Shown in pieces: positions 10,063-18,778 of a stretch of 51,553 bases of DNA. Every line of letters begins with the position of its first letter. Positions within the stretch are counted from its first letter, which is position 1. Below the pieces are notes generated by a model that had not been told where the DNA came from, searched no databases, and saw nothing but the letters and a program-made list of their open reading frames with translations. The DNA is taken from the NCBI RefSeq assembly GCF_000583655.1, contig NZ_BAKI01000014.1:1-51553 (forward strand), given 5' to 3'. A program made the translations under genes and the position numbers. The stretch comes from Lentilactobacillus farraginis DSM 18382 = JCM 14108 (lineage in GTDB: Bacteria; Bacillota; Bacilli; Lactobacillales; Lactobacillaceae).

Positions 10063-10593
10063 TTAATCAGCAACGTAGATGGCCATCCCGGTTGCTGTAT
10101 CCGCCACCATTGAACCAACCGGTGAAAAGATTAACAGTAACTCAAAGTATAAGTCACCGATGCAACCGGCCGCGTGAAATGCTGCCACCAAAATAAAGAC
10201 GGCTGCCTGCAACCAACCGGCTAAAAAAGCCCCTGCCAAAATCGCCGTCACTAAAATTAGCGGCATGATACCAATCACCATAAACTGCCAGCGTTTATAA
10301 AGCCGCCCCGGGTTAGTGGCATAAAGCATCCCCTGGGCATAACCATATTTGACCCGGTCTTTCGGATGGAAAAGCTTAAAAAACAGACCATGAATCAGCT
10401 CGTGAATTGGCAACGAAGCAACCAACAGGACTGCAATTAAAATCAACTGCAACAAATCAATCGAAAATATATTGAAGCCGGTGAATTGAATCAGACCAAA
10501 TAAAACCAACAGGAAAACTGGGATACTAGCAAGGTTCAGCAAGATTTGAAGACCTTTATGATTTAAAATATCGACCTGTTTATGTAATTTCAT
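10063..10593 (-). CDS. DUF3267 membrane protein, putative zincin metalloprotease
   Basis: 176 aa membrane protein with about five hydrophobic segments. HELIH (His64, Glu65, His68) at the edge of a membrane segment is the HExxH zinc site of the DUF3267 family, and an aspartate in GDLYFELL could be the third ligand. The frame is open to 10605, but GAGG followed by six bases points to the ATG at 10593. Whether it is a working protease is not established. It lies 40 bases upstream of the TauE-like gene, same strand, so the two may be co-transcribed. Confidence 0.75.
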   Translation of the reverse strand: MKLHKQVDILNHKGLQILLNLASIPVFLLVLFGLIQFTGFNIFSIDLLQLILIAVLLVASLPIHELIHGLFFKLFHPKDRVKYGYAQGMLYATNPGRLYKRWQFMVIGIMPLILVTAILAGAFLAGWLQAAVFILVAAFHAAGCIGDLYFELLLIFSPVGSMVADTATGMAIYVAD

Positions 10594-10648
10594 CATCAAC
10601 CTCAATTTCGGATACGTTTCATTTTATCTTATCACGTTCACAAATATT

Positions 10649-10705
10649 TAAAAAGGCCGTGTTATTTCGCCGATGAACGATCGGAAAAATAACACGGTCC
10701 TTTTA
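10649..10705. terminator. Terminator between ahpC and DUF3267 gene
   Basis: Long stem: GGCCGTGTTATTT...CCGAT against ATCGG...AAATAACACGGTCC, flanked by A and T runs. Terminates ahpC on the minus strand. Confidence 0.7.
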
Positions 10706-10729
10706 ATAATCGCGATTTAAAAGGGTGAT

Positions 10730-11293
10730 TTAAATCTTGCCGACTAACTGGGTACCTGGTTTAAGCGTCTTTTCACCCGGCTTCCAGTTGGCTGGGCAAA
10801 CCCGGTCACCATGTTCGGCAACGAATTGGGCTGCTTCCAATGTCCGCAAAACTTCTTGGGCATTTCGGCCAATTCCCATATCATTAATGGTATATGAACG
10901 AACCTTACCTTCTGGGTCAATGATAAATACACCACGGTATGCCTGACCAGCATCTTCATCCAACACGCCAAAGAAACGAGCTAACTTTCCAGCAGGATCG
11001 GCAACCATTGGGTATTGAACCTTGCCGACCTCGTCACTTTTTTCGTGCCATGCCTGATGAACAAATTCCGTGTCTTCAGAAACAGAATAAATTTCGGCAC
11101 CAGCCTTTTTGAAGGCATCGTAGTTGTCAGCCAAGTCCCCTAATTCCGTCGGGCAGACAAAGGAGAAGTCAGCCGGATAGAAGAAGACAATGGACCAGTG
11201 ACCCAAGAGATCGCTCTTGGTAACCGACTTAACGTCGCCATCCTGATAAGCATTTACCTTAAAATCTTCAATTTCTTTACCGATAAAGTTCAT
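10730..11293 (-). CDS. ahpC: Alkyl hydroperoxide reductase subunit C (peroxiredoxin)
   Basis: Typical 2-Cys peroxiredoxin of 187 aa, the standard AhpC length. Peroxidatic Cys47 lies in SFVCPTELGDL and resolving Cys166 in DRVCPANW. It reduces hydrogen peroxide and organic hydroperoxides in the cytosol; the usual partner AhpF is not in this window, so another thiol reductase or a distant ahpF must supply electrons. ATG follows GGAGGG. A possible PerR-like site lies about 80 bases upstream. Intact. Confidence 0.95.
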   Translation of the reverse strand: MNFIGKEIEDFKVNAYQDGDVKSVTKSDLLGHWSIVFFYPADFSFVCPTELGDLADNYDAFKKAGAEIYSVSEDTEFVHQAWHEKSDEVGKVQYPMVADPAGKLARFFGVLDEDAGQAYRGVFIIDPEGKVRSYTINDMGIGRNAQEVLRTLEAAQFVAEHGDRVCPANWKPGEKTLKPGTQLVGKI

Positions 11294-11369
11294 TCAAAAT
11301 CCCTCCAAATTTTTTGATCTGTTTCTATTTTAAACTACTTTTGAAGAGTATACAATAACAATTCTAAAT

Positions 11370-11384
11370 TAATATTGATTATAA
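11370..11384 (-). promoter_or_regulatory. Possible PerR-like box upstream of ahpC
   Basis: On the minus strand TTATAATCAATATTA, 12 of 14 symmetric positions shared with the PerR consensus TTATAATnATTATAA. It stands just upstream of a TATACT -10 candidate. The region is very AT-rich, so chance similarity is possible. Confidence 0.3.
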
Positions 11385-11397
11385 TTTCCCCACTCAA

Positions 11398-11718
11398 CTA
11401 TTTGCCATAAATTTTCTTGGCCAAACTAAATGCCGACCATGCCTTTGGCCAACCGGCGTAAAAAGCCAACTGCGTAATCAACTCAACCATTTCGGTTTTA
11501 GTAACACCGTTTTGTTTGGCCATCTTCATGTGCGCTTCCAACTGTGGGAAAAGCCCTTGTGACATCAGGCTGGCGCAGGTAATCATGCTTCGATCACGGG
11601 CAGAAAGTGCCTTTTGACGTGACCAGACTTCCCCAAATAACACATCATCATTTAATTCGGCAAATTTAGGCGCAAAATCGCCCAAATTATCACGCCCCGC
11701 TGTTTGTTTCTTTACCAT
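11398..11718 (-). CDS. Carboxymuconolactone decarboxylase (AhpD-like) family protein
   Basis: 106 aa all-helical protein of the CMD family. Residues SMITCASLMSQG and LEAHMKMAKQNGVTKTEMVELITQLAFYAG (shown in part) follow the family pattern, with Cys48, Glu61 and His63. The second cysteine of the AhpD CxxC pair is replaced, so thiol-disulfide activity of the AhpD kind is unlikely. It starts two bases after the stop of the cupin gene, so the pair forms a tight operon controlled by the divergent MerR. CMD-cupin pairs are common in bacteria and are thought to act on small reactive organics; the reaction here is unknown. Confidence 0.85.
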   Translation of the reverse strand: MVKKQTAGRDNLGDFAPKFAELNDDVLFGEVWSRQKALSARDRSMITCASLMSQGLFPQLEAHMKMAKQNGVTKTEMVELITQLAFYAGWPKAWSAFSLAKKIYGK

Positions 11719-11720
11719 AA

Positions 11721-12140
11721 CTATTTCACCCCTAATTGATTATATTCATTATCCGATACCGGCTCCAACCACTCAGGCGTGCCGGCCGTAATGGCAATAT
11801 GTTCAAACCAGCTGTCCCTGGTAGCTCCATGCCAGTGCTTAACACCATCATGAGTAACCACCACATCACCGGGAACCAAGTGCTGCGCGGGCTTGCCGGC
11901 TTCCTGATACCAGCCTTCACCACCGGTTACCAACAAAATCTGATAACCATTATGGTGAATGTGCCAGTTGTTTCGACAGCCCGGTTCAAACGTCACATTG
12001 CCAACGTTCACATTAACACTGGGGTCATCAACTAATCCCTGCAAATAACTTTGACCAACAAAGTACTTCGCAAAAGTTTCATTTTTAGGCCCTGATGGAA
12101 AAATCACGCCGTCTTTTACCGATTGATTCTTAATTGTCAT
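11721..12140 (-). CDS. Cupin-domain protein (hydroxynitrile-lyase-like, metal-binding)
   Basis: 139 aa single-domain cupin. Metal ligands fit His60, His62, Gln67 (WHIHHNGYQ) and His104 (KHWHGA). The Gln in place of Glu recalls the manganese cupins related to the Granulicella hydroxynitrile lyase, and the surrounding pattern (EPGCRNNWH, PGDVVVTHDGVKHWHG) agrees. First gene of the cupin-CMD operon, directly downstream of a MerR-type promoter. The natural substrate is unknown; a role in small-molecule or electrophile detoxification is inference from context. Confidence 0.82.
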   Translation of the reverse strand: MTIKNQSVKDGVIFPSGPKNETFAKYFVGQSYLQGLVDDPSVNVNVGNVTFEPGCRNNWHIHHNGYQILLVTGGEGWYQEAGKPAQHLVPGDVVVTHDGVKHWHGATRDSWFEHIAITAGTPEWLEPVSDNEYNQLGVK

Positions 12141-12171
12141 ATTTCATCCGCCTTTCTGCTTTACAAATCCC

Positions 12172-12202
12172 AGCGTACAACTTAAAGTGGACTTTAAGTC
12201 AA
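12172..12202 (-). promoter_or_regulatory. MerR-type promoter (19-base spacer) of cupin-CMD operon
   Basis: On the minus strand TTGACT (12197-12202) and TACGCT (12172-12177) are 19 bases apart. The spacer is filled by a perfect palindrome, ACTTAAAGT-GG-ACTTTAAGT (12180-12199). Elongated spacers with a central palindrome are the hallmark of MerR-activated promoters. The divergent merR gene is 30 bases away, and its own transcription would overlap this site. Confidence 0.8.
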
Positions 12203-12231
12203 CAATTATTTTAAAGAAAAGGAGAAAGGGT

Positions 12232-12666
12232 ATGCAGGAGCTCCAAAGCAAGACCTATCCGATCGGCACGTTTGCCAAAAAAATCGGCTTAAGTGCATCA
12301 ACTATTAGATATTACGAACGGGAAGGACTATTGAAATCCCACCGTGACCATGCCGGAAGACGATACTTTACCAACTCGGATATTGACTGGGTAAAATTTC
12401 TGCTTCACTTAAAAGGAACCGGCATGCGGATTCAGGAACTAAAACAATACGTTCAATGGCGGGCCCAGGGAGATGCGACCATTCCCGATCGACTCGCCCT
12501 GCTTAAAGAAACCCAAGACAACTTCCGCCAAAGGTTTCGAGAAGTCCAACACCATTTGGAAATTCTCAACGATAAAATTGCTTGGTACGAAGCTAAGGAA
12601 CGGGGCAATGTTAATAATCAGGAACCCTTTCAAGACTACTTAAACCGACTCGGCCATTCGGAATAA
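12232..12666 (+). CDS. MerR family transcriptional regulator
   Basis: 144 aa. N-terminal helix-turn-helix and wing: IGTFAKKIGLSASTIRYYER then GLLKSHRDHAGRRYF; a coiled-coil dimerisation helix fills the second half. Start is ATG at 12232 after AAAGGAGAAAGGGT; the open frame runs back to 12187 across the promoter and is not used. No cysteine effector motif is visible, so a metal ligand is unlikely. It faces the cupin-CMD operon whose promoter has the 19-base spacer expected of a MerR target, and it resembles the AdhR/NmlR-like electrophile sensors in layout only. Confidence 0.88.
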   Translation: MQELQSKTYPIGTFAKKIGLSASTIRYYEREGLLKSHRDHAGRRYFTNSDIDWVKFLLHLKGTGMRIQELKQYVQWRAQGDATIPDRLALLKETQDNFRQRFREVQHHLEILNDKIAWYEAKERGNVNNQEPFQDYLNRLGHSE

Positions 12667-12756
12667 CGGTTTACAAATTCCTCATTCCACGATAAAGTAA
12701 TGGCTGAGGACCTGTTGCATTTCGATGTTAAGAACTATCATAGAAAGGATTTACAT

Positions 12757-13254
12757 ATGCGAAAACTGCTTTTAACCGCGTTAATTTTTGGTTCGTTAAT
12801 CGGCATTGCTAATTACACATTAATGGCCAGCGCCAGTTCACAGTCCAAGCCTGCCAAATCCGGTCTTATCGGTCGATATGAGGGCACTATCAGAAATAAA
12901 TTCTACAAAGTCAAAAAAGAATTTAAAGTCAATCTGCGATTTTATAATCAACAGGACGCTTCCGTGATTAAGAAATCAGTCGTTCTGCCCAAGGGAACCG
13001 TTATTGTCAGCCGCGGCGAGACTTATTACAAAAACTACGTCGTTGACAACGATTTTAACATTAACTCGCTGCGCTATGAACTTCAAAACGATGTTTTTGA
13101 CACCTCTACCCATCCCAATCGGGTCCGCTTCGATTCCCAAATTCCGGCTTCCAAAGTTACGTTGATTAACCGGGGCAGTCAGTCACTGTCACACGACAAC
13201 CAACTGTTTTCAAATAATCAGTTAAAAAACAAGCCTACTGGTTTCCAAAAATAA
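12757..13254 (+). CDS. Hypothetical secreted protein
   Basis: 165 aa with an N-terminal signal peptide (RKLLLTALIFGSLIGIANYT) and a probable cleavage near the SASS segment. The mature part is basic and rich in Asn, Lys and Tyr; no family recognised. Start is ATG at 12757 after AAAGGAT; the frame is open to 12700 without a ribosome binding site. It ends in front of a strong terminator. Single gene, no functional clue in the neighbourhood. Confidence 0.7.
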   Translation: MRKLLLTALIFGSLIGIANYTLMASASSQSKPAKSGLIGRYEGTIRNKFYKVKKEFKVNLRFYNQQDASVIKKSVVLPKGTVIVSRGETYYKNYVVDNDFNINSLRYELQNDVFDTSTHPNRVRFDSQIPASKVTLINRGSQSLSHDNQLFSNNQLKNKPTGFQK

Positions 13255-13272
13255 TCACGACAAAAACTTTCG

Positions 13273-13324
13273 AAAAAATACCACTGAAAGGCAATTTAAA
13301 CTTGCTTTCAGTGGTATTTTTTGA
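13273..13324. terminator. Bidirectional terminator
   Basis: ATACCACTGAAAGGCAA and TTGCTTTCAGTGGTAT form a near-perfect stem with A and T runs on both sides. Serves the secreted-protein gene and the convergent dehydrogenase gene. Confidence 0.8.
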
Positions 13325-13340
13325 GCTCTAAATTTACTTA

Positions 13341-14348
13341 TCAAACTCGGATTCGATGGGGACTTTCCTTACCGGAAATTTCCATCAATGTGTCATCCAA
13401 TGACTGTTTGACCATGTTCTTAACCGCGTGATCCGTATAGAAGGCCACGTGGGGCGTCAAAAAGACATTGTCCATATTCATTAACTTGGTATAAACAGGC
13501 AGCGGAATCTTATCTTCACCAACAAATGATTGATTGAAGATTTTAGTTTCATCCTGAATCACGTCAATGCCGGCTCCGGCAATTTGACCATTTTCCAACG
13601 CATCAACCAAAGCATCCGTGTCGACAATCGGTCCCCGGGAACAGTTAATAAATAATGCCGAATTCTTCATTTTGGCGAACTGTTCCTTACCGATCATATG
13701 ATAGTTTTGGTCACTCATGTAGGTATGCATGGTAATTAAGTCGGCGTTCTTATAAATCTCTTCTTTGGTTGTATATTCAACCAGATCCCGAAAGTTATCG
13801 TTTTCTTTAATGTCATTACCGAGAACCCGCTTGGCACCCAAAGCTTTAAAAATTTGAGCTACGGTACTGCCGATGCGGCCAACCCCGATAATTCCGATAG
13901 TTAAATTGGAAATCTCCTTTGAGCGTAACCCGTCAACGATGTAATCATTTTGACGAATCCGCTTTTGGAATTGTGGGATGTGCCGAAGCAAATTCATCGC
14001 ATGGGTTAAGGTCATTTCCGCAACTGCCCGCGGTGAATACGACGGCACGTTGGTAACTGTCAAGCCGTTTTCTTTAGCATATTTCAAATTACACGAATCC
14101 ACCCCGGCAGACCGCAGTGCCAGTTGATGAATACCGTACTCATGGAGCTTTTGATAAAGTGCCGGCCCATCGGTGAGCTTACTGCGTTGGCGGTAATCAA
14201 TACCGTCATAACCTTCTGCAAGATGAACCGTATCATCGTGCAATTCAATTGAATTAAAATCAACTTGAACATCGGGATGTTCAGCAGCCCACTCGACAAC
14301 AAATTCCCGTTCATAACCCAAAATATTATACACTAAAATCTTTTTCAA
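13341..14348 (-). CDS. D-2-hydroxyacid dehydrogenase (D-lactate dehydrogenase type)
   Basis: NAD-dependent D-isomer 2-hydroxyacid dehydrogenase. Rossmann loop GVGRIG at about residues 156-161; catalytic Arg238 (NCSRG), Glu267 (VIQDET) and His300 (LTPHVAFYT). The TTG at 14348 is preferred because AGGTGG lies 8 bases before it; an alternative GTG at 14360 would add four residues. It reduces a 2-oxoacid such as pyruvate or a branched-chain 2-oxoacid to the D-hydroxyacid. D-LDH and D-hydroxyisocaproate dehydrogenase are hard to separate by eye. Confidence 0.87.
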   Translation of the reverse strand: MKKILVYNILGYEREFVVEWAAEHPDVQVDFNSIELHDDTVHLAEGYDGIDYRQRSKLTDGPALYQKLHEYGIHQLALRSAGVDSCNLKYAKENGLTVTNVPSYSPRAVAEMTLTHAMNLLRHIPQFQKRIRQNDYIVDGLRSKEISNLTIGIIGVGRIGSTVAQIFKALGAKRVLGNDIKENDNFRDLVEYTTKEEIYKNADLITMHTYMSDQNYHMIGKEQFAKMKNSALFINCSRGPIVDTDALVDALENGQIAGAGIDVIQDETKIFNQSFVGEDKIPLPVYTKLMNMDNVFLTPHVAFYTDHAVKNMVKQSLDDTLMEISGKESPHRIRV

Positions 14349-14503
14349 AAAGTCCACCACCTGTATGTAATTTGACTGATTTAATTGACAACAATTAACA
14401 ACGGCAAAATTATAATCTGATTAAATTATACTAAAAGAATACCTCATTGACGCCGCAAAGTCAAAGCCGGTTAGGGCGAGTGTTATTTTTTCTTACATTA
14501 GTG

Positions 14504-14550
14504 CTAAAAATAGCTGTCACTTTCAAAAAAGGAAAGTGACAGCTATTTGT
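14504..14550. terminator. Intrinsic terminator
   Basis: AAATAGCTGTCACTTTC pairs perfectly with GAAAGTGACAGCTATTT around a short A-rich loop. Lies between the dehydrogenase promoter region (14361-14503, no gene seen) and repeat R2; it would stop cfa transcripts that pass the repeat. Confidence 0.7.
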
Positions 14551-14591
14551 AAGGTTGGTCGTTGATGATTGAGACCATTTGTGTTTTTTGT

Positions 14592-14815
14592 TGCCGAGCT
14601 GAAACGTGCTCCACAAAGCAACATCACGCCACATAAGGGATTAAATCAGAAAATCCAAAACCAGGATTTCTGCTCTAAGGCTGCCGAGCCGAAACGTGCT
14701 CCAAAAGACAGCTTCCGGCCATATAAGGAATTCAATCAAATATTCCAAGACCAGGAATATCCGATTGACTCCCTTATATTCTGGAAGCTAACCGTCTTTT
14801 TCCGCACTCTAACCC
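14592..14815 (+). repeat. BOX-like intergenic repeat, tandem pair (R2)
   Basis: Two units with an exact 100-base period (TGCCGAGC at 14592 and 14692). The second is complete: linker GAAACGTGCTCC, then a long hairpin with arms 14721-14746 and 14754-14779 (26 bases each, four mismatched positions, three of which become G-U on the minus strand), loop AAGACCA, and the right end to about 14812. The first unit has lost its right end. The right end meets the cfa stop codon at 14809-14811. Confidence 0.75.
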
Positions 14816-15990
14816 TCTTCCTCATACACATACTGCCTTGTCATTGGCAAGCCCGTTCCGCTTGGGGCCTTTGTTAGCAAGTATTGCATGACATCGATAT
14901 TACCGGCCTCAAATGAAGCTGCGGCGCCCTGCAGATACAACGACCACATTCTGGTAAACGGCTTGCCATACTTTGCTTCGGCCTGATCAATTACCTTCGT
15001 ATAGTTATCATACCAAATTTCAAGGGTCTTTTGATAATGACGACGTAACGGTTCCAGATCCGTTAATTGCAAGCCGGCATTCATAATATGGGTGAGGTTT
15101 TCCGCAACGTTTGGAATGTACCCACCCGGGAAAATGTACTTGTTTAAGAACGGATCGACACCCGCACCTTCGTGTTGACCGGTAATGCCGTGAATCAAAG
15201 CCCGGCCATCCGGTACCAATAATTTTTGAACATCTTGGAAATACAAACCAAGGTTTTCTTTACCAACATGTTCAAACATCCCGACTGAGGTCACATAGTC
15301 AAATTGATCCTTCACTTCGCGATAGTCAGTCAAAAGCACGTTGACTTTACCTTCCAAGCCGCGTTCCTTAATTTGTTTTTGCGTATAATCATACTGTTCC
15401 TGACTCAGCGTAATCCCGGTTGCCTTCAAGTCAAATTCTTCGGCTGCCATCAGAATCAAAGTACCCCAGCCACTGCCAATATCCAACAAGCGGTTACCGG
15501 CAACCGGCTTAAGCTTATGCAGAATATGACGAACCTTATTTAATTGGGCCTGTTCCAACGTGTCGTCGTCATGTTCAAAATAAGCACATGAGTAGGTCAT
15601 CGTTTTATCCAGCCACAGCCGGTAAAAGTCATTTCCAATGTCATAATGGCTTTGAACGTCCTTTTTACTTTCCTTTTCCGAGTGGGAAATCTTTGGCAGG
15701 TGCTTTAAGAAGGGATTATTTGTTAAAAAGCTGCCGCCCTTACGATAAGCAGCGGCAATTAATTCCTGGATACTTCCGGTAATTTCAATATCACCGTTCA
15801 TGTAAGCTTCACCTAATACCAAAGTTGGTTGAGAAGTCATTTCCTTTAAGGGAATTTCTTTCTTGATTTCAATTTTAACCTGTGGATTGTCACCGCCATA
15901 ATTTTCGGTTTTACCATTCCAATAAGTAACAGAAACCGGAATATCAAACGCATGACTCAGCAATTCCTTATAAACCGTTTTTTCTAGCAT
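14809..15990 (-). CDS. cfa: Cyclopropane-fatty-acyl-phospholipid synthase
   Basis: 393 aa SAM-dependent enzyme that methylenates unsaturated acyl chains in membrane phospholipids, aiding acid and stress tolerance. The SAM loop is [11 protein letters not shown], and [23 protein letters not shown] (split motif before it) is typical of Cfa. Start ATG at 15990 has GGAGGG five bases upstream; the open frame to 16074 lacks such a site. Its stop codon touches the right end of repeat R2. Single-gene unit. Confidence 0.94.
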   Translation of the reverse strand: MLEKTVYKELLSHAFDIPVSVTYWNGKTENYGGDNPQVKIEIKKEIPLKEMTSQPTLVLGEAYMNGDIEITGSIQELIAAAYRKGGSFLTNNPFLKHLPKISHSEKESKKDVQSHYDIGNDFYRLWLDKTMTYSCAYFEHDDDTLEQAQLNKVRHILHKLKPVAGNRLLDIGSGWGTLILMAAEEFDLKATGITLSQEQYDYTQKQIKERGLEGKVNVLLTDYREVKDQFDYVTSVGMFEHVGKENLGLYFQDVQKLLVPDGRALIHGITGQHEGAGVDPFLNKYIFPGGYIPNVAENLTHIMNAGLQLTDLEPLRRHYQKTLEIWYDNYTKVIDQAEAKYGKPFTRMWSLYLQGAAASFEAGNIDVMQYLLTKAPSGTGLPMTRQYVYEEEG

Positions 15991-16109
15991 TAGAACCCTC
16001 CAACAATTTTCTAAAAATAAATATAATAACAGTTTAACGCTTTTACCCTGGTAAAAATCAAGTGTAAATTTCAAAAAAATTGAAAAAAGTTTTCAAAATA
16101 ATGAATTTA

Positions 16110-16589
16110 CTACTCTCGAATCAGTCCCTCGGCTTTTAAAAACGCGTCAATTTGTTTGGGGCTGTTGGCTGTTAAACCGGCCAACAATTCAGTATCACCC
16201 TGCAGCAGCTTCTCCAATACCGGGACACTCTCTTCGACCTTTGAAGACACACTGGTCATAAAGGGAATGACTTCCTGGCCGGTAAATCTTACCGACTTGA
16301 AGAAAGTATGAAAAAGCATTGGCGGCTGAGCCCACCATGCCGGATAACCGATAAAGACAACGTTATACGCTGCCAGATCGATCTTCTGGTTAGCCAACGC
16401 CGGCAATTCATGTTGATCCAGCTGCTTCTTGGCAACTGCTGTCAATGCCGAATAATCGCTTGGATACGGCACTTCAGGATTTAATTTGATAACATCCGCA
16501 CCGGTTTTGCGGGCAATTTCTTCCGCTGCCCGCTTGGTATTACCCGATACTGAAAAATAAATGACCAAAACATCCGTTTTATTTGTCAT
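16110..16589 (-). CDS. Flavodoxin
   Basis: 159 aa FMN-binding protein. The phosphate-binding loop FSVSGNTKRAAEEIA is near the N-terminus, and GYPAWWAQPPMLFHTF contains the conserved flavodoxin-like aromatic residues contacting the flavin. It resembles the flavodoxin_4 type often annotated in lactobacilli. It starts 32 bases after the merR stop, same strand, so the two are probably co-transcribed and the flavodoxin may belong to the MerR-controlled response. Confidence 0.87.
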   Translation of the reverse strand: MTNKTDVLVIYFSVSGNTKRAAEEIARKTGADVIKLNPEVPYPSDYSALTAVAKKQLDQHELPALANQKIDLAAYNVVFIGYPAWWAQPPMLFHTFFKSVRFTGQEVIPFMTSVSSKVEESVPVLEKLLQGDTELLAGLTANSPKQIDAFLKAEGLIRE

Positions 16590-16621
16590 TTTTAAGCCAC
16601 CTTAGTTATTTTATAAATTAG

Positions 16622-17080
16622 TTAATCAACATCTTCGTGATTCGTTTCTTTTGGTAATAATTTCAGCTCAGTATCATCCTTCTTAACAATCGCATAAAGA
16701 ACGTGCTTCGGATCATCTGTCAGTGATCCCAAATTAATTGCCGGATTGCCATCGATTGTTTCCATCCCTTCGTACCGGTCAAAAATAGCCCGCTTTAAGG
16801 TTCGCATAATCTGGCTTTTGGACTCCGCCTTTTCTGCCGCAACAGCTAACGTATAGCCTTGGTCCAGATACATCTTCATCTGATAAACCTTCATCAGGGT
16901 TCCGTAAGTAAATTTTCGATTTTGGCCTTTGCCCTGGGCACTTTTAATATAACCCTTACGTTCCCAGTAGCGAAGCTTGGTTTGTGAAATCCCCGTTGCG
17001 TTTTCAACATCACCGATTCCAAGATGCCAATCTGTTTTTTCAAGAATCTTGGCTAATTTTCTCTGAAATTCTTTATCCAC
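16622..17080 (-). CDS. MerR family transcriptional regulator
   Basis: 152 aa. Helix-turn-helix GIGDVENATGISQTKLRYWER followed by GYIKSAQGKGQNRKF (read as adjacent pieces), with the wing and a short coiled-coil. Start GTG at 17080 is chosen because GAGGA lies 6 bases upstream; the frame is open to 17098. It is divergent from a DHA2 efflux pump, with several inverted repeats of the TTGTCAA type between them. Probable regulator of the pump, of itself and of the flavodoxin. Confidence 0.87.
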   Translation of the reverse strand: MDKEFQRKLAKILEKTDWHLGIGDVENATGISQTKLRYWERKGYIKSAQGKGQNRKFTYGTLMKVYQMKMYLDQGYTLAVAAEKAESKSQIMRTLKRAIFDRYEGMETIDGNPAINLGSLTDDPKHVLYAIVKKDDTELKLLPKETNHEDVD

Positions 17081-17120
17081 TTCTATTCCTCGTTTCACGA
17101 AATTTTTGTAATGGTTTCCA

Positions 17121-17138
17121 ATGTTGATTTGTCAACAT
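17121..17138. promoter_or_regulatory. Inverted repeat at the merR promoter
   Basis: ATGTTGA-tttg-TCAACAT, a perfect palindrome. It overlaps a TTGACA -35 (17130-17135) for the minus-strand merR gene. Confidence 0.5.
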
Positions 17139-17206
17139 TCTTTTTATTAGACAATTTAATATTGTAATCATATTTCCTGACATTCAGTATATATTTTTAA
17201 ATATAT

Positions 17207-17247
17207 TTGTCAAGATAGTTGACAATCCAAATAAATAATCTTATATT
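17207..17247 (+). promoter_or_regulatory. MFS promoter with overlapping operator
   Basis: TTGTCAA (17207-17213), gatag, TTGACAA (17219-17225) is a perfect inverted repeat that contains the -35 TTGACA (17219-17224). The -10 TATATT (17242-17247) follows after 17 bases. Likely regulator site for the divergent MerR protein. Confidence 0.65.
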
Positions 17248-17302
17248 AGTCAAGTATCGTTTTCAGATGGCAATTATTTTAAGAGAAAAGAAGGTAATAG
17301 AT

Positions 17303-18778
17303 TTTGGCTAAATCGGTAGATATTAACGGGAAAGCTATAATCGCGGTATGATGATCGTATTGCTGCTGATTGGAACTTTCTGTACGGTTTTAAATCAGAC
17401 AATTCTGTCAACCGCCTTTCCCACTATCATGAAAGCTTTTAGTGTTTCAACGTCAACCGTTCAGTGGCTGACGACCGGGTTCCTGCTGGTTAACGGGATT
17501 ATGATTCCGATCAGTGCTTGGCTAAGCACCCGGTTCAATTCCAAACCACTTTACATTACTGCAATGGTGGTCTTCTTTATTGGAACTGTGGTTTGTTATA
17601 TCGCCCCCAACTTCGGTTTTCTCCTTTCAGGCCGGTTGATTCAAGCCTTGGGTGTCGGCGTAACGATGCCGTTGCTTCAAACAATTATGTTATCAATCTT
17701 TCCGCCTGATAAACGGGGAACTGCCATGGGACTTGCCGGTATCGTTATCGGTTTGGCACCTGCCATTGGCCCAACGCTATCAGGGTGGATTATTGATAAC
17801 GCTACTTGGCGGGACTTGTTCGGCATGATCCTACCACTGTTGTTAATCGTTATTTTGGGAAGTTTCTGGTTCGTTCGAAACGTTTTGCCAACCAAGAAAA
17901 CCGGAATCGATTTAATTTCAGTCGTTACATCAACAATCGGATTCGGCAGCCTGCTGTACGGCTTCTCGTCCGTTGGTGATGATGGCTGGGGCAGTACAAA
18001 GGTTATTTCAACCCTGATCATCGGTGTGATCTTCATTGCCGTCTTTATCTGGCGTCAATTGACCATGGAAAAACCCTTCCTTGAATTTCGGGTTTATCGT
18101 TCCACGCCATTTTTAGTTTCCGCCATTTTAAGTTCGGTTACGATGATGGCGATGGTTGGTGTTGAAATGGTTATTCCACTGTACCTTCAGATCGTCAAAG
18201 GCATGTCTGCCTTCGAATCCGGACTGACATTGTTGGCCGGTGCCTTAATGATGGGGATTATGAGTCCAATTACCGGTCGGGCTGTTGACCGTTACGGTGC
18301 CCGCAACCTGTCGATTATCGGCATGGTGCTGTTAACTTTGGGATCAGTGCCATTTATCTTCATCACAAAGGATACCCCGACAATTTACATTGTTGTCTTC
18401 TACGCTGTTCGAATGTTTGGTATTTCCATGGCTATGATGCCGTCTACGACAGTCGGAATGAACTCACTGCCAATGAACCTGTTGAGTCACGGAACTGCCG
18501 TTAACAACACCCAACGACAAGTTGCCAGTTCAGTCGGAACAGCCATTTTGATCAGTATTTTGACCAACGTGACCAACAACGCCAAGCCGGCGCATCACTT
18601 ACTGACAAGCAATCCACTTCAGTATAAAGACGATTACTTTAATGCAACATTGAACGGCTATCACGCTGCCTTTATCGTTGCGGTTGTCTTCTGTTTAATG
18701 GCCCTGGTTACCGCCTTCTTCTTGAAGAACCGGGCAACTTCAGCCGATTATACAAGTAAAAATGGGGGTGACAAATAA
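17303..18778 (+). CDS. DHA2-family MFS multidrug efflux transporter
   Basis: About 491 aa with some 14 hydrophobic segments, EmrB/QacA type. STVQWLTTGFLLVNGIMIPISA and LSGRLIQALGVGVTMPL show the family motifs (each read within the first 120 residues). TTG at 17303 with AGAAGG nine bases upstream adds the N-terminus MAKSVDINGKAIIRG in the same frame before the ATG at 17348. The stop overlaps the start of the DUF4811 gene (TAATG). Divergent from merR. Exports unknown compounds using the proton gradient. Confidence 0.88.

Noticed and set aside
14569..14877. Open frame of 102 codons on the plus strand
   Set aside because: It runs through repeat R2 and the antisense of cfa, has repeated peptide segments from the repeat units and no ribosome binding site.
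17290..17350. Possible frameshift at the N-terminus of the second MFS gene
   Set aside because: Careful reading shows that the TTG at 17303 and the ATG at 17348 are in the same frame, giving MAKSVDINGKAIIRGMM; the gene is continuous.
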